Source of the DNA: Oasisia sp. SBJ-2009
Taxonomy: Eukaryota; Annelida; Polychaeta; Sabellida; Siboglinidae
DNA: 64,000 nucleotides
Direction: 5' to 3'
Assembly: GCA_964017155.1 (NCBI GenBank)
Contig: OZ024854.1
Location: 14,861,181-14,925,180, forward strand
Each line of letters starts with the position of its first letter. The first letter of the stretch is position 1. The position numbers and the translations under genes are program-made. This document shows, one piece after another, positions 12,640-25,019 of the stretch. The notes under the pieces are model-generated. The model had not been told where the DNA came from and made no database searches. It saw nothing but the letters and a program-made list of their open reading frames with translations.

Positions 12640-13632
12640 TAAAATAATAAGTTAATAAAATAAATATGACAATAGATAAATCCAGTTAACTGTACATTAA
12701 AACGATGAATAAATTAATAAGATAAATATAATAAATATATAAAAATAATAAGTTAATAAAATATTAGAATAAATAGATCACTAAAATTAATAGTACATTA
12801 AAAAAGCAGGCAGTCCATGATTAACATTAAAACAATCTATTATAATGTCAATGTCTGAATGACTGGGATGGCGGCTCTCTGGAACACTTCTGCGGTAGAT
12901 GCGGTGACAGCTTCCTCGGTAAGTGCGTTTCACAGTGGAATACAGCGTACGTAGAATGACTGCTGGTAGGGCGTGCAAGTGGCAGGTAGGGTTCGTAGTT
13001 TGTACTTGTGTTGGCGTCTGGTGCGCGCATCTGCTGTGGTGATGATGACAGGCAAGCTGATGTGCATTAGTCCGTGATGAATTTAAAAAAAACATAGTTG
13101 CATCTCTTATCCGTCTTCGTGTGTACAAGGAGTTCCACATCAGGTTAGTGCACATATCACTGACACTTGACGTTCTTCGGTAATCACAGGTGACAAACCG
13201 CGCAGCGGATCTTTGTACGCGCTCTATTGTCTGAATGCCTGTCTTTGTGTGAGGTGCCCAGGCGCATGTGGCAAACTCGAGTGTTGGTCGCATGAGTACC
13301 TCGTATGCTGTTTGTCTCATTTGCGGTGGCGCCGCGTGCAGTGTTCTTTTGAGTAAGCCAAGTGTCTTGCTGGCTTTGTTCTGGACTTTGTTGATATGTG
13401 GTTGCCACAATAATTTTGTGTTGATGGTAACGCCCAGGTAGTCCTGGTTGTCAGTCTGTGGTATTTGTTGGCTCCCCATGAAGTAGTTATAGGTTGATAT
13501 GTTCCTCTTGGTAGTAACCGATAAGACGGCACACTTTGACACATTAAAATCCATCTGCCATGTCTTTGCCCATGAGAGAAGTTTGTTCAGGTCAGACGCA
13601 AGTGTGAAATGGTCAGCAGGAGTATGTATCTG
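12640..13632 (-). pseudogene. CR1/Jockey-like LINE, 3' half (RT thumb and C-terminus)
   Basis: An intact frame on the minus strand to 12787 includes HTPADHFTLASDLNKLLSW, DFNVSKCAVLSV, YLGVTINTKLLWQPHI, LMRPTLEFATCAWAPHT and IERVQRSAARFV. These are the standard order of motifs after the FADD box in CR1/Jockey-clade reverse transcriptases. It continues the RT at 17900-18903; the two parts were separated by another LINE. The sequence beyond the stop to about 12640 is an A/T-rich 3' untranslated region. Confidence 0.85.
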
Positions 13633-13644
13633 CACTTGCTGCCG

Positions 13645-13804
13645 CGACAAGGCAGATGAAGAAAACCCACAAGATCAATGACTGCTGGACGTACAATGGC
13701 AAAATTGTGATAAAGACCTTGACCAACATAATCAAGGTCATCAACATGGAGGCGGAGATTGATAATCTTCGCAAAACGCTGAAACCCGGCCTCAGTGACT
13801 TTTG
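13645..13804 (+). pseudogene. LINE ORF1 C-terminal fragment
   Basis: The frame starting near 13653 (MKKTHKINDCWTYNGKIVIK, then TLTNIIKVINMEAEIDNLRK and LKPGLSDF, stop) resembles the carboxy end of ORF1 proteins of CR1/Jockey elements, which often carry a W-T-x-N-G-x-I pattern. It is truncated at the insertion point. Confidence 0.55.
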
Positions 13805-14713
13805 ATCGGGATCATCCACATTGTCCGTAACATGAACGTTTACCAGAATCAATGTCTGTCATATGAATGTTTTATCTATATTATATATTTTTCTCTTCTG
13901 TTTTTATTATATATTTTGCAAGTACGTTATTAATTATGAAGCTGTGACATTCCTATGATGGTCTGTTAACATTAGGCTGACTGTACGTTATGTAAATTAT
14001 TAATTATCGCTAGGCATTTTAATTTAAATAATGAAGTATGTTACCATTAGGCTGATTGTACTTTATGTTAATTATTAATTATCGCTAGGCATTTTAATCT
14101 AAATTACGAAGTAAATTATAGATATATGGTGCTATTCTTGTTCTAATGGTCACACACGTGATATTTAGAATTATACTACCTTAATATTTTGTGCTTTTCA
14201 TTGAAATATTAGTTAAGGTGAACCAGTCAACTTAATTTGTTTTTTCATATCAACTAAATGTTATTTATGTTGATTGATATATTCTGGTATCTCTAAATTA
14301 TCAAAGCGAAATATTTATGTTCGCTTCTTTATCAGTAAAATGCATTTATTTTTAAGCAGTGGCGTGTTAAAAAAAACATTTAAAAGGGCAATACCTCTCC
14401 CACGAAAAAATGTCATCTTGCATTTCATAATGCAAACGGATATCACATGATGTTCTTGACTTCATGTGACGTTGGCTTTTTTATGTTTATTTTTGTTTTG
14501 TCTTGAGACTACAATCCGTGTGATGTATGTCTCCACCTACTCATTGTGTTTAATACATTTTTATGTTATGAAAGTACGCAACACTGGAAGAATTAATCTG
14601 TTTATGCATTTGTATCACATGTTTTACTATTTGAATTGTTTCACAACTAGCAGATATTTACAGAACTGTTTGAAAAATGTTACAAGCAAATATATAAAAT
14701 ACGAACTGAACAA

Positions 14714-15463
14714 ATGTTAGATTCTGATTACCAATGTCTACGACATTACGGAGGTATTCATAAAAATTGCCTAAATAAAGTTTTACATCATAGCGATGAT
14801 GAAAACTTTGATAACGATAGTTTGCCAATAATGAAAACTTCATCGTACTACGACACCAACAACTTTAAATCATTGATAAATACAAAAACAAATAATTTTG
14901 GTGTATTGAGCACAAACATTCAATCTATTAATGTTAAATTAAACGAAATAGAAGTTTTCACACAAGAACTGCGGCTACTTAATTATGCTTTCAGTGTTAT
15001 ATGTATTGAGGAAAGCTGGCCAACTGAACAAGACGACTTATGTAACATTCAATTAGAAGTCTATACTTGCATCTCGTTGGGCAAGACTAGTAGTACAAAA
15101 GGAGGCTTAATTATGTATATTCAATCACAGTATAAATATAAGGTCCTGCAAGTAATAAAAAATGAAAATTGGGAGGGTCAGTTTATTGAAGTCACAGGGT
15201 GCGGCCTTATAAAACCTGTGATAATTGGTAACATATACAGACCTCCACGAGTCCTAAATTGTGACTACAAAAAATTTATTGATGAATTTGCATCAGTATT
15301 ATCACATATTGATTTTTTAAAATCTGAAGTAATCATTGCAGGAGACTTTAATATAAACCTGCTTAAAATCAATGAAAAAGAATATTGTAGCGAATTTTAC
15401 GACACCTTAACAGGATTTAGTTTCTTTCCCAAAATAACATTCCAACAAGATTTTCTTCCCTGA
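14714..15463 (+). pseudogene. LINE ORF2, apurinic-type endonuclease domain
   Basis: This is a 249-codon frame with the order of an exonuclease-endonuclease-phosphatase domain: LSTNIQSI, ICIEESWPTEQDD, GGLIMYI, IGNIYRPPR and IIAGDFNINLL. The GDFN motif is the catalytic aspartate/asparagine pair of APE-type LINE endonucleases. It would nick target DNA for target-primed reverse transcription. A frameshift near 15463 separates it from the frame at 15484, which ends the domain (FSDHHPYFIFID). Confidence 0.85.
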
Positions 15464-15483
15464 ATGGCACTCTGATTGACAAC

Positions 15484-16111
15484 TTGTTTTGCAAAATTAG
15501 TGAATTAATGCTAGAATCAACAGCAGGTATCCTTATCAAACAATTCTCAGATCACCACCCATATTTCATATTTATTGACAATGCTCCAGTCAAAAAATGT
15601 CCTCCCAAATTAATCAAAGTACATATACAGAATGAAATAGCTATGTGGAACTTTGCCTCTGAAATAACCAACTCAAATATAATGGAGAAATTAGACAAAA
15701 ACAGTTTGTCTGATCCTAATAAAAATTATAAAATAAATACTGAGGTACTGGGAAAGGCAAACCGTAAACACATGCCATACAAATTAGTCAAGTTTAAGAA
15801 ACATAAACATTCCCAATAGATAACAAATAGTATACTTAAATCTATAAAATACAGAGACAACCTGCATAATCAACTTAAACGTTTAAATCCAACATCTATC
15901 GAACATGTTATTAAAACGTCAAATTTTAAAACATATAATGGTATCCTTAAAAGTAGTATCAGAGCAGCCAAACTATCATATTATGAACAACTATTTAACT
16001 CATATAAAAATGATGCAAGGAAAACATGGAAAACCATTAACGAAATATTACATAGGTCAATTAAAAAAAGTTCATTACCTGAATATTTCAAGAACGGAGA
16101 TAATAAAATAA
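15484..16111 (+). pseudogene. LINE ORF2, end of endonuclease and linker
   Basis: This has the SDHHPYF histidine motif of the endonuclease and then a lysine-rich linker, broken by stops near 15820 and by a frame change to 15905-16111. It belongs to the same ORF2 as the frames on each side. Confidence 0.7.
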
Positions 16112-16128
16112 CTGATAATGTAGAAATT

Positions 16129-16755
16129 GCAAATTACTTTAATTCATTTTTTACAAACATAGGTAAGGATCTTGCAAACAAAATAAAAGACGATAGTAAT
16201 AAAAATTATAGTTACTACTTAACAGGAAATTCTGAAAATCGATTCCAATTCCAAGAAATTAACGAAGAGTCCATACACAAAATAATTGAAAATTTTCCTG
16301 CTAAATCCAGTAGTGGCTGCGACGGTATTACATTAAAACAATTGAAATATTAAAAATATGTTCTTATAAACCCTATAACTATACTTATAAATCAAATATT
16401 AAACACTGGGATATTTCCAGATAAGATGAAAATTGCGAAAGTAATTCCTATCTATAAAAATGAGGATCAAACATCGTTCTGTAATTATAGACTGATATCT
16501 CTGCTACCAGTAATTTCAAAGGTCATTGAAAAAGTTATATATAATCAGATGTATTCGTTTTTTACTAAACACCAACTCTTTAATGATAACCAGTATGGCT
16601 TTAGATCCGGTCACTCAACAGAACACGCCATTCTGGAAGTTATCGACCGAACAATAGCCACCCTGGATTCCAACGAAACACCTATTAATATATGTTTAGT
16701 TTTTTCTCCTCCTCAAAATAGACGAAACCGTAATAGAAAGAGTTCAACATTTTAA
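16129..16755 (+). pseudogene. LINE ORF2, RT fingers, core deleted
   Basis: Includes NYFNSFFTNIG, KIAKVIPIYKNED, NYRLISLLPVISKVIEKVI and NDNQYGFRSGHSTEHAI, RT motifs 0 to 2a. Translation then leaves the family pattern near 16700 exactly where the FLDLSKAFD and FADD boxes should follow, so the catalytic core has been deleted. Confidence 0.8.
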
Positions 16756-17239
16756 TCTTCTTGGGGTAACCTTGCAAAAAAACCTAGGCTGGGATGTTCA
16801 TATAAAATATATTTCAATTAAATGTTCCAAATTGATAGGCATATTAAACAAATTAAAACGATTCTTGCCACTAAATATAAAAGTTACTTTATATAATGCA
16901 CTAATGTTACCATACATCAATTATGGCCTAATGGTATGGGGTTTTAGCTGTAACAGAATAATCAAACTACAGAAAAAAGCAATTACAATAATATGTTTAA
17001 CAAATTATAATGCACATACTGAGCCGTTGCTTAAGAAACTCAAGATTCTTAATGTTACATATATGCTGAAATTGCATGAATTGAAACTGTACTATAAGTA
17101 TGTGCACACGACATTACCAGTATATTTGCAAAGCTTACCATTTATATTAAATAAACACGGATACATGACAATATTCATACAAATAGGGCTAAGCATGACT
17201 TTGCCAAGCGATGCATTAGGCACGATATCCCTTTACTAA
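16756..17239 (+). pseudogene. LINE ORF2, C-terminal region
   Basis: HFNLLGVTLQKNLGWDVHI, LYNALMLPYINYGLMVWG and IIKLQKKAITIICLTNYNAH are the post-catalytic C-terminal motifs of CR1/Jockey RTs. The frame ends near 17239, followed by about 660 bp of AT-rich 3' untranslated sequence with CCACGAGAGCGACC-type text and a terminal CCGATT repeat. Confidence 0.8.
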
Positions 17240-17900
17240 TAAACAATACTACATTTAACATTAAAAACAAAATTATAACGCACAGTTTACAAGGGTTTAT
17301 TAGTTACGCAAAAGAGAATTTTCTACAAAATTACAAAACACTGTGCTTTTTACCAAACTGTTATATATGTGGACATTCATAACAAGCAACGCACTAATTT
17401 ACAGTGATTCTTCCCTTTGTTATACCTCCGTAAATGTACATATACTAAATGTACATATGCAAAGTAGTGTTATTATAATCATTGGCTAATTTCCAAGTGA
17501 ATTTTACAAATTTGTGTTGTTTTGTTAGTTGAGTTTTGTGACTTATGTTACCAGAAATGACATTCTTGTGTTTGCTGTATTATGCATATGTGTTTATTTG
17601 GAAGTGTTTAAAATAGTCAACTATATTTAATTGTTATGTAATTAATGGGGTGGCTGCCACGAGAGCGACCAAAATGGTCTTAATGACAGTCTCCTCGACC
17701 CCTTGTTATATTTTACCTACATTAATAATTCATAATCACATTTTATAATTACATTTCTATTATTTCTTATGCAATTACTTGGCAGTTTACTGCACAGCGG
17801 TACTAATGTAATATTATTTTATAACTTGAGTTGTAGGTCATTTGTATGAACATTGCTTTATGTATATTTTATTGGGTCAATAAACACTTCCGATTCCGAT

Positions 17901-19080
17901 TCTGACGGTAAATAATACTGTCGTCAGCGAACAAGCGCATTTGCGAAGTCACTCCTTCCGCGATGTCGTTGATGTACATTAAAAACAACATAGGGCCCAG
18001 CACACTTCCTTGTGGGACTCCCGAGAGTACACCAGCTGACTGCGATGTTTGTCCGTTGACGACAACTTGTTGACTGCGAGAACACAGGAATGCACTGATC
18101 CATGTATTGGTCTTTCCGCCTATCCCATAGTAACGGATCTTATGCAGAAGTTTATCATGTGATACTTTGTCAAATGCGTTGCTGAAGTCCAGAAAGATGA
18201 CATCTGTTTGCGTCTTTTGATTAATTGAATAAGCTAGTTTGTGTATGGTATCAACAAGTTGCGTCTCGCAAGATAAACCCTTTCGGAAGCCATGTTGATT
18301 TGGATGCAGTATATTGTTGTGATATAGATGACGACCAGTCTGGCTGCATACAATATGCTCCATAATTTTGCATGTTATGCATGTGAGTGACACTGGTCTG
18401 TAGTTTGATGGATTGGCCTTGTCACCTTTCTTATATATTGCAGATATTCGTGCTGTTAACCAGTCGGATGGGACAGTTCCTTCCTCATAGGATTGTTGAA
18501 AGATCACAGAAAGTACATCAGCAATCTCTTTGGCAGTCTCCTTCAGTATCCTTGCTGGTAGCTCATCTGGGCCAGTAGCTTTCGTTTGGTCAATGTTCTT
18601 TAGTAAAATTTCAATTCCGGGTTGTGTGAACTGTATGGTGTCCATCTCACGGTAGGGAGACAGTCCTTTGTCAGGCAAATGTTTACCATCATCACTGGTG
18701 AAGACTGACACAAACTGCGTGTTTAAACACTCTGCCTTAGCTTGGTTTGTAATGTGGAGGCCATTTGTATCAGAGAGTATAGGGATACCCACGTTTTCAG
18801 TTCTATTGAGTTTGACAAAGGACCAAAATTTCTTTTGGTTTCCTCTGTCAAGCAGGCTCGCTCCAATCACATTTCTGATGTAGTCATCATGAGCATATCT
18901 CAATAGTTTCTGTAACTGTTGCCGTTTTATACGGTAGGCTGACCAGTCTTCGTGCTTTTTTTACTTTCTTGCTTTGCGATACTGCCTGCCTTTCTTCCGA
19001 ATTTCACACTTGATGTTCCGTGTGATCCAGGGCAGGTGTCGTTTAGTTTTGGACTTTGTGCATACACGGTTATGAGGCTA
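17901..19080 (-). pseudogene. CR1/Jockey-like LINE reverse transcriptase, 5' part
   Basis: The minus-strand frame from about 19080 (PWITRNIKCEIRKKG) has a stop near 18955. It then runs 344 codons with KNIDQTKATGPDELPARIL, ARISAIYKKGDKANPSNYRP, HGFRKGLSCETQL, IFLDFSNAFDKVSH, LSGVPQGSVLGPMLFLMYIN and LFADDSIIYR. These are RT motifs in order, with the FADD catalytic pair intact. It continues at 13632 after the inserted LINE. The endonuclease is missing, so the copy is 5' truncated. Confidence 0.92.
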
Positions 19081-20744
19081 TTGGTAGAAACTATCTGGTT
19101 ACGATATCATCAGGAGGATTTGACCTCAGGTATCTAGGGGTTCCTGTATAAACCAATAACAGAGTATCTTACTTGAAATCTGCTTTTGTTATCACCCGTT
19201 GCCCTGCTTGTCGTCTGTGTAATTGGCATGCTGTAGCCGGACAGCACCTATAACGACGAGAAAAGTAACAAATCACCATTGATATAACACTGCGAGCGAA
19301 TTCAAATAACATTCCACTGCACGAGCCTGACAAAGAGGTTGTTGATATTTAATTTAATAATTATTATCATAAATACATTTACTGTTTACATATGAAAGCG
19401 TTATCATAGGTTGTTCAAATTGTAAACGCCAAATTTTCATTCTGGGCATTAGGACATTTCCGCACATTGCAAGGCAAATTGGCATACCTAATTAATGACA
19501 ATAAAACATAGTTTGTTGCTTCATAAATTTAAACTAAACAAAATTCTTATGATTATCAATATTAAGGATTGGATATCGCACCATATATGCTTTGTCTTGC
19601 ATATGTGTTATAAAAAGTGACCACCTACACATGTGTGAACAAACAATTTGGTTGCATTATGTTACATCAGGTCAAGCATAATTACTGAAATTTTGTATGG
19701 TAAATTACATATAACTTGAAACATCGAAGATAGCAATAAATAATGGCATGGCGGTACCTAATGATGACAGTTTCTTGCAGACTGCGCTGACCAATAAGCA
19801 TGTAATTGTTCCAAACACTCGGAATATTTGACATGTGTATTGACAGCGGTCAAAGGCTGTCGGCTTAGCGGTCTGCTTAGTCAATGCTGCTAATGGGATG
19901 ATAGGCCCATTCAAAATTGAAGACAACCTCTTCATGTTGATTCCCCAGTGGCCCGTCCGAGATGTGTTATATCAAATGCTGACGAAGCAAAATGTCGAAT
20001 ACGTGATTGCCTTAATTGCCAACAATATGGCAGCAGGCTTAAATAGAATCCGGGTTGAGGTATCTAAATATGTGGATATACATTGACTGGAAATATGCTT
20101 GACATTTCACGGCTTTGAATCAAATGCGATGGTCATTGAAGAGATGATTGCTGAATCCGCTGGCATTATAAATTTGCAACATAGCCATACATTTTTGTTG
20201 CAGTGCTTAAAGTATCCATTTAGGATATCATCAAAGGTATTTACATCTGACAAGGCACTATGATAGAGCATTTTTTAACCTGGACCACTTCAAAGCGAAG
20301 ATAAAGGTAACGCAGCTGTGTGATCAACATATTTGTATCCTGATGACGTACTGCATTGAGCCAGCATGCAGACACTTAAGACCACACCTTTGAAGCAGCT
20401 GCTCATATGGACCTGCCATGTTATAAGTATGGAAAATCAACAAACGCACGCTTATAAGATGAGCTATGATATTGGAAATGAAACACGAGAAGGACACGTT
20501 TACGCTACACCGATTGTATATAAAGATGGGTAGACAACTCTGATCTAGCCAAAACAGCACATTATTGCCATGCTCACAAACCAGCAGTCAATGTCGAAGC
20601 AGCAACAGTAGCGAAGCTGAGAGAAGACAAAAGCATCGCCATGAACGAGTGTTCATACCAGCTGCCTCATCAGGACAGATGATAGTGTTTGTGTACCCAC
20701 ACTGTGGTCCAGTTGTCATTTATTCTATACAATAAATCACTCAC
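19081..20744. other. Intronic sequence, no gene recognised apart from a candidate exon
   Basis: Mostly AT-rich. Between about 19700 and 20560 both strands have open runs (for example plus-strand KIEDNLFMLIPQWPVRDVLY at 19916) that could be remnants of an unidentified element. No motif names it. The candidate exon at 19196 is listed separately. Confidence 0.4.
19196..19230 (-). CDS. Candidate mini-exon, NYTDD motif
   Basis: This is a 35-nt candidate. The acceptor (gtgctgtccggctacag/CAT) is good and the donor (ACGG/GTGATA) is weak. It reads HANYTDDKQGN and ends in phase 2, unlike the other cassettes. The phase-0 frame meets a stop two codons past the donor. It would join the kinase exon only through that exon's second AG (CAGAG/A at 10735). 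The tyrosine-plus-acidic content resembles the other cassettes. Its phase and weak donor make it one of the least secure exons here. Confidence 0.3.
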
Positions 20745-20783
20745 CTCATCTGTTGGAGATGCTGCACCCAGAGGTGGGGGCAC
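20745..20783 (-). CDS. Mini-exon, proline-rich cassette (VPPPLGAASPTDE)
   Basis: This is a 39-nt phase-0 exon with acceptor catgtggattccag/GTG and donor GATGAG/GTGAGTG. It encodes VPPPLGAASPTDE, a short proline-rich, acidic-ended peptide with no tyrosine. The PPPL core could be an SH3- or WW-type ligand, but that is inference from composition. It is the first secure cassette upstream of the kinase exons. The roughly 10 kb intron that follows is filled mainly by the nested LINEs at 12.6-19.1 kb. Being symmetric, it can be skipped in frame. Confidence 0.55.
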
Positions 20784-21437
20784 CTGGAATCCACATGACA
20801 GATTACTTACAAAGAAATATACTCGTAATTATAATGCATTATATAAATTGAAAGTAACCAAGCTTTATGATTACATTAGCCAATAAAATCATGTTATCGT
20901 AACGTAACTTAATGAAGTTATATAGCATACTCTGTGAAACCTTTTCAATTTAACATGTTACTGACTAATATGAAACAGATGCTCTCAAATGGTGAATGAA
21001 TAATATTATATTATAATAACACAATTGATATAGTATTATTTCATTACTTGTTTCAACTTCATATTTCATTAATTATTTCACATAACTTGTTAGGTTCCAT
21101 CCATGAGAGGGCGCTCGCTGCAATTACAAAAATGGCGAGGGCCCAAATGACACAGCTCCATACATTCACAAATGCCGCTTAAAGCAATTATTAGCAAACT
21201 GTGCAAACAGTTCTCCCAATATCTAATAAAAATATATTTCGTTTTTGTTTGTTACCTCTGTTGTAGCTACACTTTTTACTCCTGATTTTAATAGTTATAT
21301 TAATGCCCGGTCGGATAGTCAAGAACACTCCTGAAAGATTTGCTCAACCTGTTTTCTTTCCACTGTAGTCATCATATCAATGGGCACACAGATATAATTC
21401 AAACAGCTATAGTTACTAATTTTATATATTCACATAC

Positions 21438-21488
21438 CACACTCTTGACCCATTCTTGCGCATACATCGCTCTTTGATTGCGAACAGT
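21438..21488 (-). CDS. Mini-exon, MYAQEW cassette
   Basis: This is a 51-nt phase-0 exon. The acceptor is gtgtgattttgacttcag/ACT and the donor GTG/GTATGTGAA. It encodes TVRNQRAMYAQEWVKSV, one tyrosine in a mildly amphipathic basic context. Both splice sites look good and all 17 codons are open. No domain is recognised. It sits between the cassettes at 20745 and 23006 and keeps their phase, which is the main reason to link it to the kinase gene. Confidence 0.5.
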
Positions 21489-22107
21489 CTGAAGTCAAAA
21501 TCACACACAAGATGTAGTTTGTGTCACTAGTTAGTTGCAACATTGTACTGGCATTCTAGAAATACTGTTTACAGAGGTTATGCAATCACCACAATGGGGC
21601 TGAGGTGGCCATTTTATTGTGTCAATCTGGTATGAAAGGGTCATAGACTTATTTTTATTGAATTAATTAAATGGCAATATTTACACAAACACAACTGCTG
21701 TTATTACAACTGACCCATAATGAAAGGACTGCATTTTTCAACATACTTTTTAGACATTTTGTTCGTTTTTTTCTCTTAGTGTGTAATGTAAGTTTTTTAG
21801 ATAATGTCAGTGTGGGTGTATGTTGCTACCCTGTCTTCACCACAACTTAATCAGAAACGCTAACTGGAGTTTGTAGTTTTACGTACGCAAAAATAAGTTG
21901 CAACAAATCAAACACTATTTAGATAGTAGCATAACATCAGTAATTCAGTATACAGTTTGTATGTTGTGCAGCATTATGAACTTGTGTATAACTAAATTAT
22001 GCTAACTAACCGAGGAAGATACATATTACATCTAATAGCGTCTTGTTTATGTATACCATCCTACATAAATATATCTATGTTTTATATTTATATTTTTAAA
22101 TGTTTAC

Positions 22108-22139
<32 letters not shown>

Positions 22140-22898
22140 TGAAAATTGGGATCACTGTGGTGTAATCCCTACTGCCTTGTATTAGTGTTCAAGCTCAGTT
22201 GCTCAGATTTACATTAGTGATGTCCAGATAAAACCATATCTATGCTAATGGTATATATCAATTATATCTTAGGGGGCGCTTCCACAATTGTGTGCACTTA
22301 AACGTCACCTAACATCAACTTATTTACATTGAAATAGAGCAACCGTACTGCTGCCATAATTATGAACTTAAAATAGACAAAATTTCAAATGTTCAAACAT
22401 GTGAATTAGGTACTAAAACAAACTTGGCCTCTATATTAAAAAGTTATATTGTGTCGGTGTGTCCAGAAATAGAATGCGCGCTCAAAATGCTATCGGATGG
22501 CAGGCATAATTATTGCAGGGTTATGCTTTCGTTTTTTTAATAATAACATGCACATGTAAAAACCTACAATTTACATAGAATGAACCGGGTAGGTGGCATA
22601 TTATTTTTATAGTAATAGAGAAAAAACATAAAATTACGCGGCAGGAACTCTACACACACAATCTAAGTGTTGACTTATTTAACATCCAAATGCTCCAACC
22701 CCTTGAAATGAATTTTTGAAAAGTCCGAATATACGAACCATCCCAATGGACTTGCTAGATGACATGCACATTGTCTGCCAGATATATGGAAATGTGGGTT
22801 CACCAACAAATAAACAAACAAACAAACAAACAAACAAACAAACAAACAAACAAACAAACAAACAAACATATATACATGCATACATACATGCATGCATA

Positions 22899-22957
<59 letters not shown>

Positions 22958-23005
22958 ACACATACATACATACACACATAAATATTAATGTTTCTGAAGA
23001 CGTAC
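21489..23005. other. Intron with simple repeats
   Basis: Holds a short TA tract (22119-22138), an (AAAC)n array at 22807-22868 and a TA tract at 22886-22953. No coding or mobile element is recognised. Confidence 0.65.
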
Positions 23006-23041
23006 CTTAGGTTGCACATGACTGTATTCTGGCATCGGTGT
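23006..23041 (-). CDS. Mini-exon, EYSHVQ cassette
   Basis: This is a 36-nt phase-0 exon. The acceptor is ttttgatttcag/ACA and the donor CCTAAG/GTACGTC. It encodes [12 protein letters not shown]. The tyrosine lies in E-Y-S-H-V, the spacing seen in SH2-binding and ITIM-like Y-x-x-V/L sites; phosphorylation is inferred, not shown. The intron just downstream begins with (TA)n and (AAAC)n tracts. The strong donor, intact phase and motif type agree with neighbouring cassettes. Confidence 0.6.
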
Positions 23042-23990
23042 CTGAAATCAAAACGCCAAGATATTACATTACTTAATTTATGCATATTCTATAACATTTA
23101 GATGTGGACTGATTCGCTGTATTTCTGTTTTTGATATAGTTATTCGTCATTTATTAAATAAGCTTTTTGAAAATGTGTCGATAAGCTATTTACAGTGATG
23201 TTATACAACCGGAGAATGTTGTCATTTTTAAATTAATTTGGCCGAGCTCTACCACTCACTCTCCAAACTTCAACCTATTGTTTGTTTGTCATCTATGAGG
23301 TGAAGTAGTAACAGAAAACATGTGTAGGCATTCGGTCACTATCATGTTGAGCATGTATGCCACTGCATCAAAATTTTCATTTAAATGCACAACATCTCAA
23401 ACAGATGGTTGTGTACTTTATTGTTCTTCAAATCCAACACCTACAAGTAGTTCACATTCATTGGGTTGGTGTGTTTTCTTGTTCCATCATGTAATAGCTG
23501 TGAATGTTGTCCAGAAAGAATACAGTGGACAGTCGGTTACCAGTGGGCATCTTTACAAGGCGCAATATGGTAAGCTTAACGTATGTTGCAGTGGTTCCAA
23601 TAATTTTTTTGAGAGTAACTTCGTGAAGTTTGAGACGATGATCAGTTAAACATAAAATACATCAATGATTTGTTTCACTCAGTTCAGCGATAACAAAGAA
23701 TGTTACGGCGAAAAATAAAAGACAGGCATATACTCCGGGTCAGTAATCCGTATTCACATAAATAGGCTAACAGAAGATCCCAATGTTTTGGATATCATCC
23801 AGAATAGAATATGACACATCTATATTAGAATGATATCACGATCAGTGCAAGTTCATCAAGGGACGGCGAAGTAATCCACGAACTCTAATTTGCACGCTAT
23901 CAGGTAAGTTGCAGTTTTAGCATGCAAACCCGGAATTTCTTTTTGGAATTGCTGATAAGTTGTTTCACAATGGAAAGCATCCGGTTTTCC
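23042..23990. other. Intron, no gene recognised
   Basis: A 109-codon plus-strand frame at 23320-23649 is open but has no recognisable motif and no splice or start context. It is treated as chance or old repeat. Confidence 0.45.
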
Positions 23991-24580
23991 GATGGTACGA
24001 TCATAGAACAGCTAATATAAAATGGCTTCTAATGTGCATATGTTTTCATCTGCTAGTTCCATATCTCCTTGGAGCTGTCAAGAACTACAAACCGATATGT
24101 CTGGTATCAAATGTCTATAAAATACTCACGAACGTACTATTGAAAAGGGTAGAGAACACAGTCGATAAAACCATCCAGGTGAGCAAGCAGGATTCAGAAC
24201 CAGCTATACAACAACAGACCACATCGTAAACCAGTTGAAGGTGGAGTGCCGTGAATGTAATTTCCAGCTAGGCATTGCATTCGTCGACGAGAAAGATTTC
24301 AACGCAGTGCAACCTCGACATTACTGACCTCGCTAGATAAACAGGGGATAGAAGATGTATATGTCGAATTCCTGAAAGACATCTACACCAACAGGTTGAT
24401 GAAAGCCCACCTACACTGTGAAAAGAACAAGATCAAAACACCAGGAGAGGAATATGACAGGGAGACATCATGACGCCCAAGCTGTGTACGACAACACTAA
24501 TAAACCACATGAACTACAACAAATGCTATAGAAACTAGCTGATGAAAGTGAAAATAGGGTCTGACGTTGAACAGGTCAAA
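23991..24580 (+). pseudogene. RTE-like LINE fragment
   Basis: The frame near 24075 reads VKNYKPICLVSNVYKILTNV, a decayed NYRPISLLSNVYK motif. A shifted frame then gives DHIVNQLKVECRECN and IAFVDEKDFNAVQ, matching the DHIH-x-x-NQL and FVDYEKAFDSVQ boxes seen intact at 30190-30300. Many stops and indels. It derives from the same family as the copy at 29380. Confidence 0.75.
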
Positions 24581-24642
24581 GACAAAGATGATGGTAGAAA
24601 ACCAAACACCAATATATGTTAACTCAATATTTTTAGAATTAA

Positions 24643-24919
24643 AATATGTATTTACAAGTAAGATACTTACCTGGCTCCGTCGCTTCACAAGGTGCAATAG
24701 ACTTGGCTGCGCCCAAGTTGCTCAGCACAATTAATAAAATGACAAAATTACCTATCCCTACAGCTCCCACCACCCTATCCAATCGCTGAGTCTCTTCTCT
24801 TTGCACTTGGCAAAAAGGCTCGTACTGTGATACGTAATCTCCCTATAGCGGGGAAGGAGGGAGAGTGATATGGTGAAGCGATGGAGCCAGGTGAATATGC
24901 TACTTGTAAATACATATTT
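24643..24919. mobile_element. 277-bp inverted-repeat element, copy 1
   Basis: Left end AATATGTATTTACAAGTA and right end TACTTGTAAATACATATT are inverted copies, followed inward by ACCTGGCTCCGTCGCTTCAC and GAAGCGATGGAGCCAGGT. The interior (CTATCCCTACAGCTCCCACC...) matches copy 2 and part of the element at 27622. It is non-coding and probably a deletion derivative of a larger element. Confidence 0.85.
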
Positions 24920-25019
24920 GTAGTGACCACAGAATGATAATTAACTACCATTAAAACATGAAAAGCATGAGAAAGTACCACCTCGAAGCCCCCTTGCTAA
25001 GTTGTATACTTAATGTTTT

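Larger units (their letters stand above)
13633..17900 (+). mobile_element. LINE inserted into another LINE (CR1/Jockey-like)
   Basis: This is a plus-strand non-LTR retrotransposon, truncated at its 5' end inside ORF1 and ending in AATAAACACTTCCGATTCCGATTC-type short repeats. It splits the minus-strand LINE between codons for IIYR-Q and IHTPADH. TCTG flanks both sides and may be the target duplication. Its own RT has lost the catalytic core by internal deletion near 16700, so it is dead. Confidence 0.85.

Noticed and set aside
21900..22700. CRISPR-like or operon-like organisation
   Set aside because: No regularly spaced repeats, ribosome binding sites or compact genes; the whole window is animal-type DNA.
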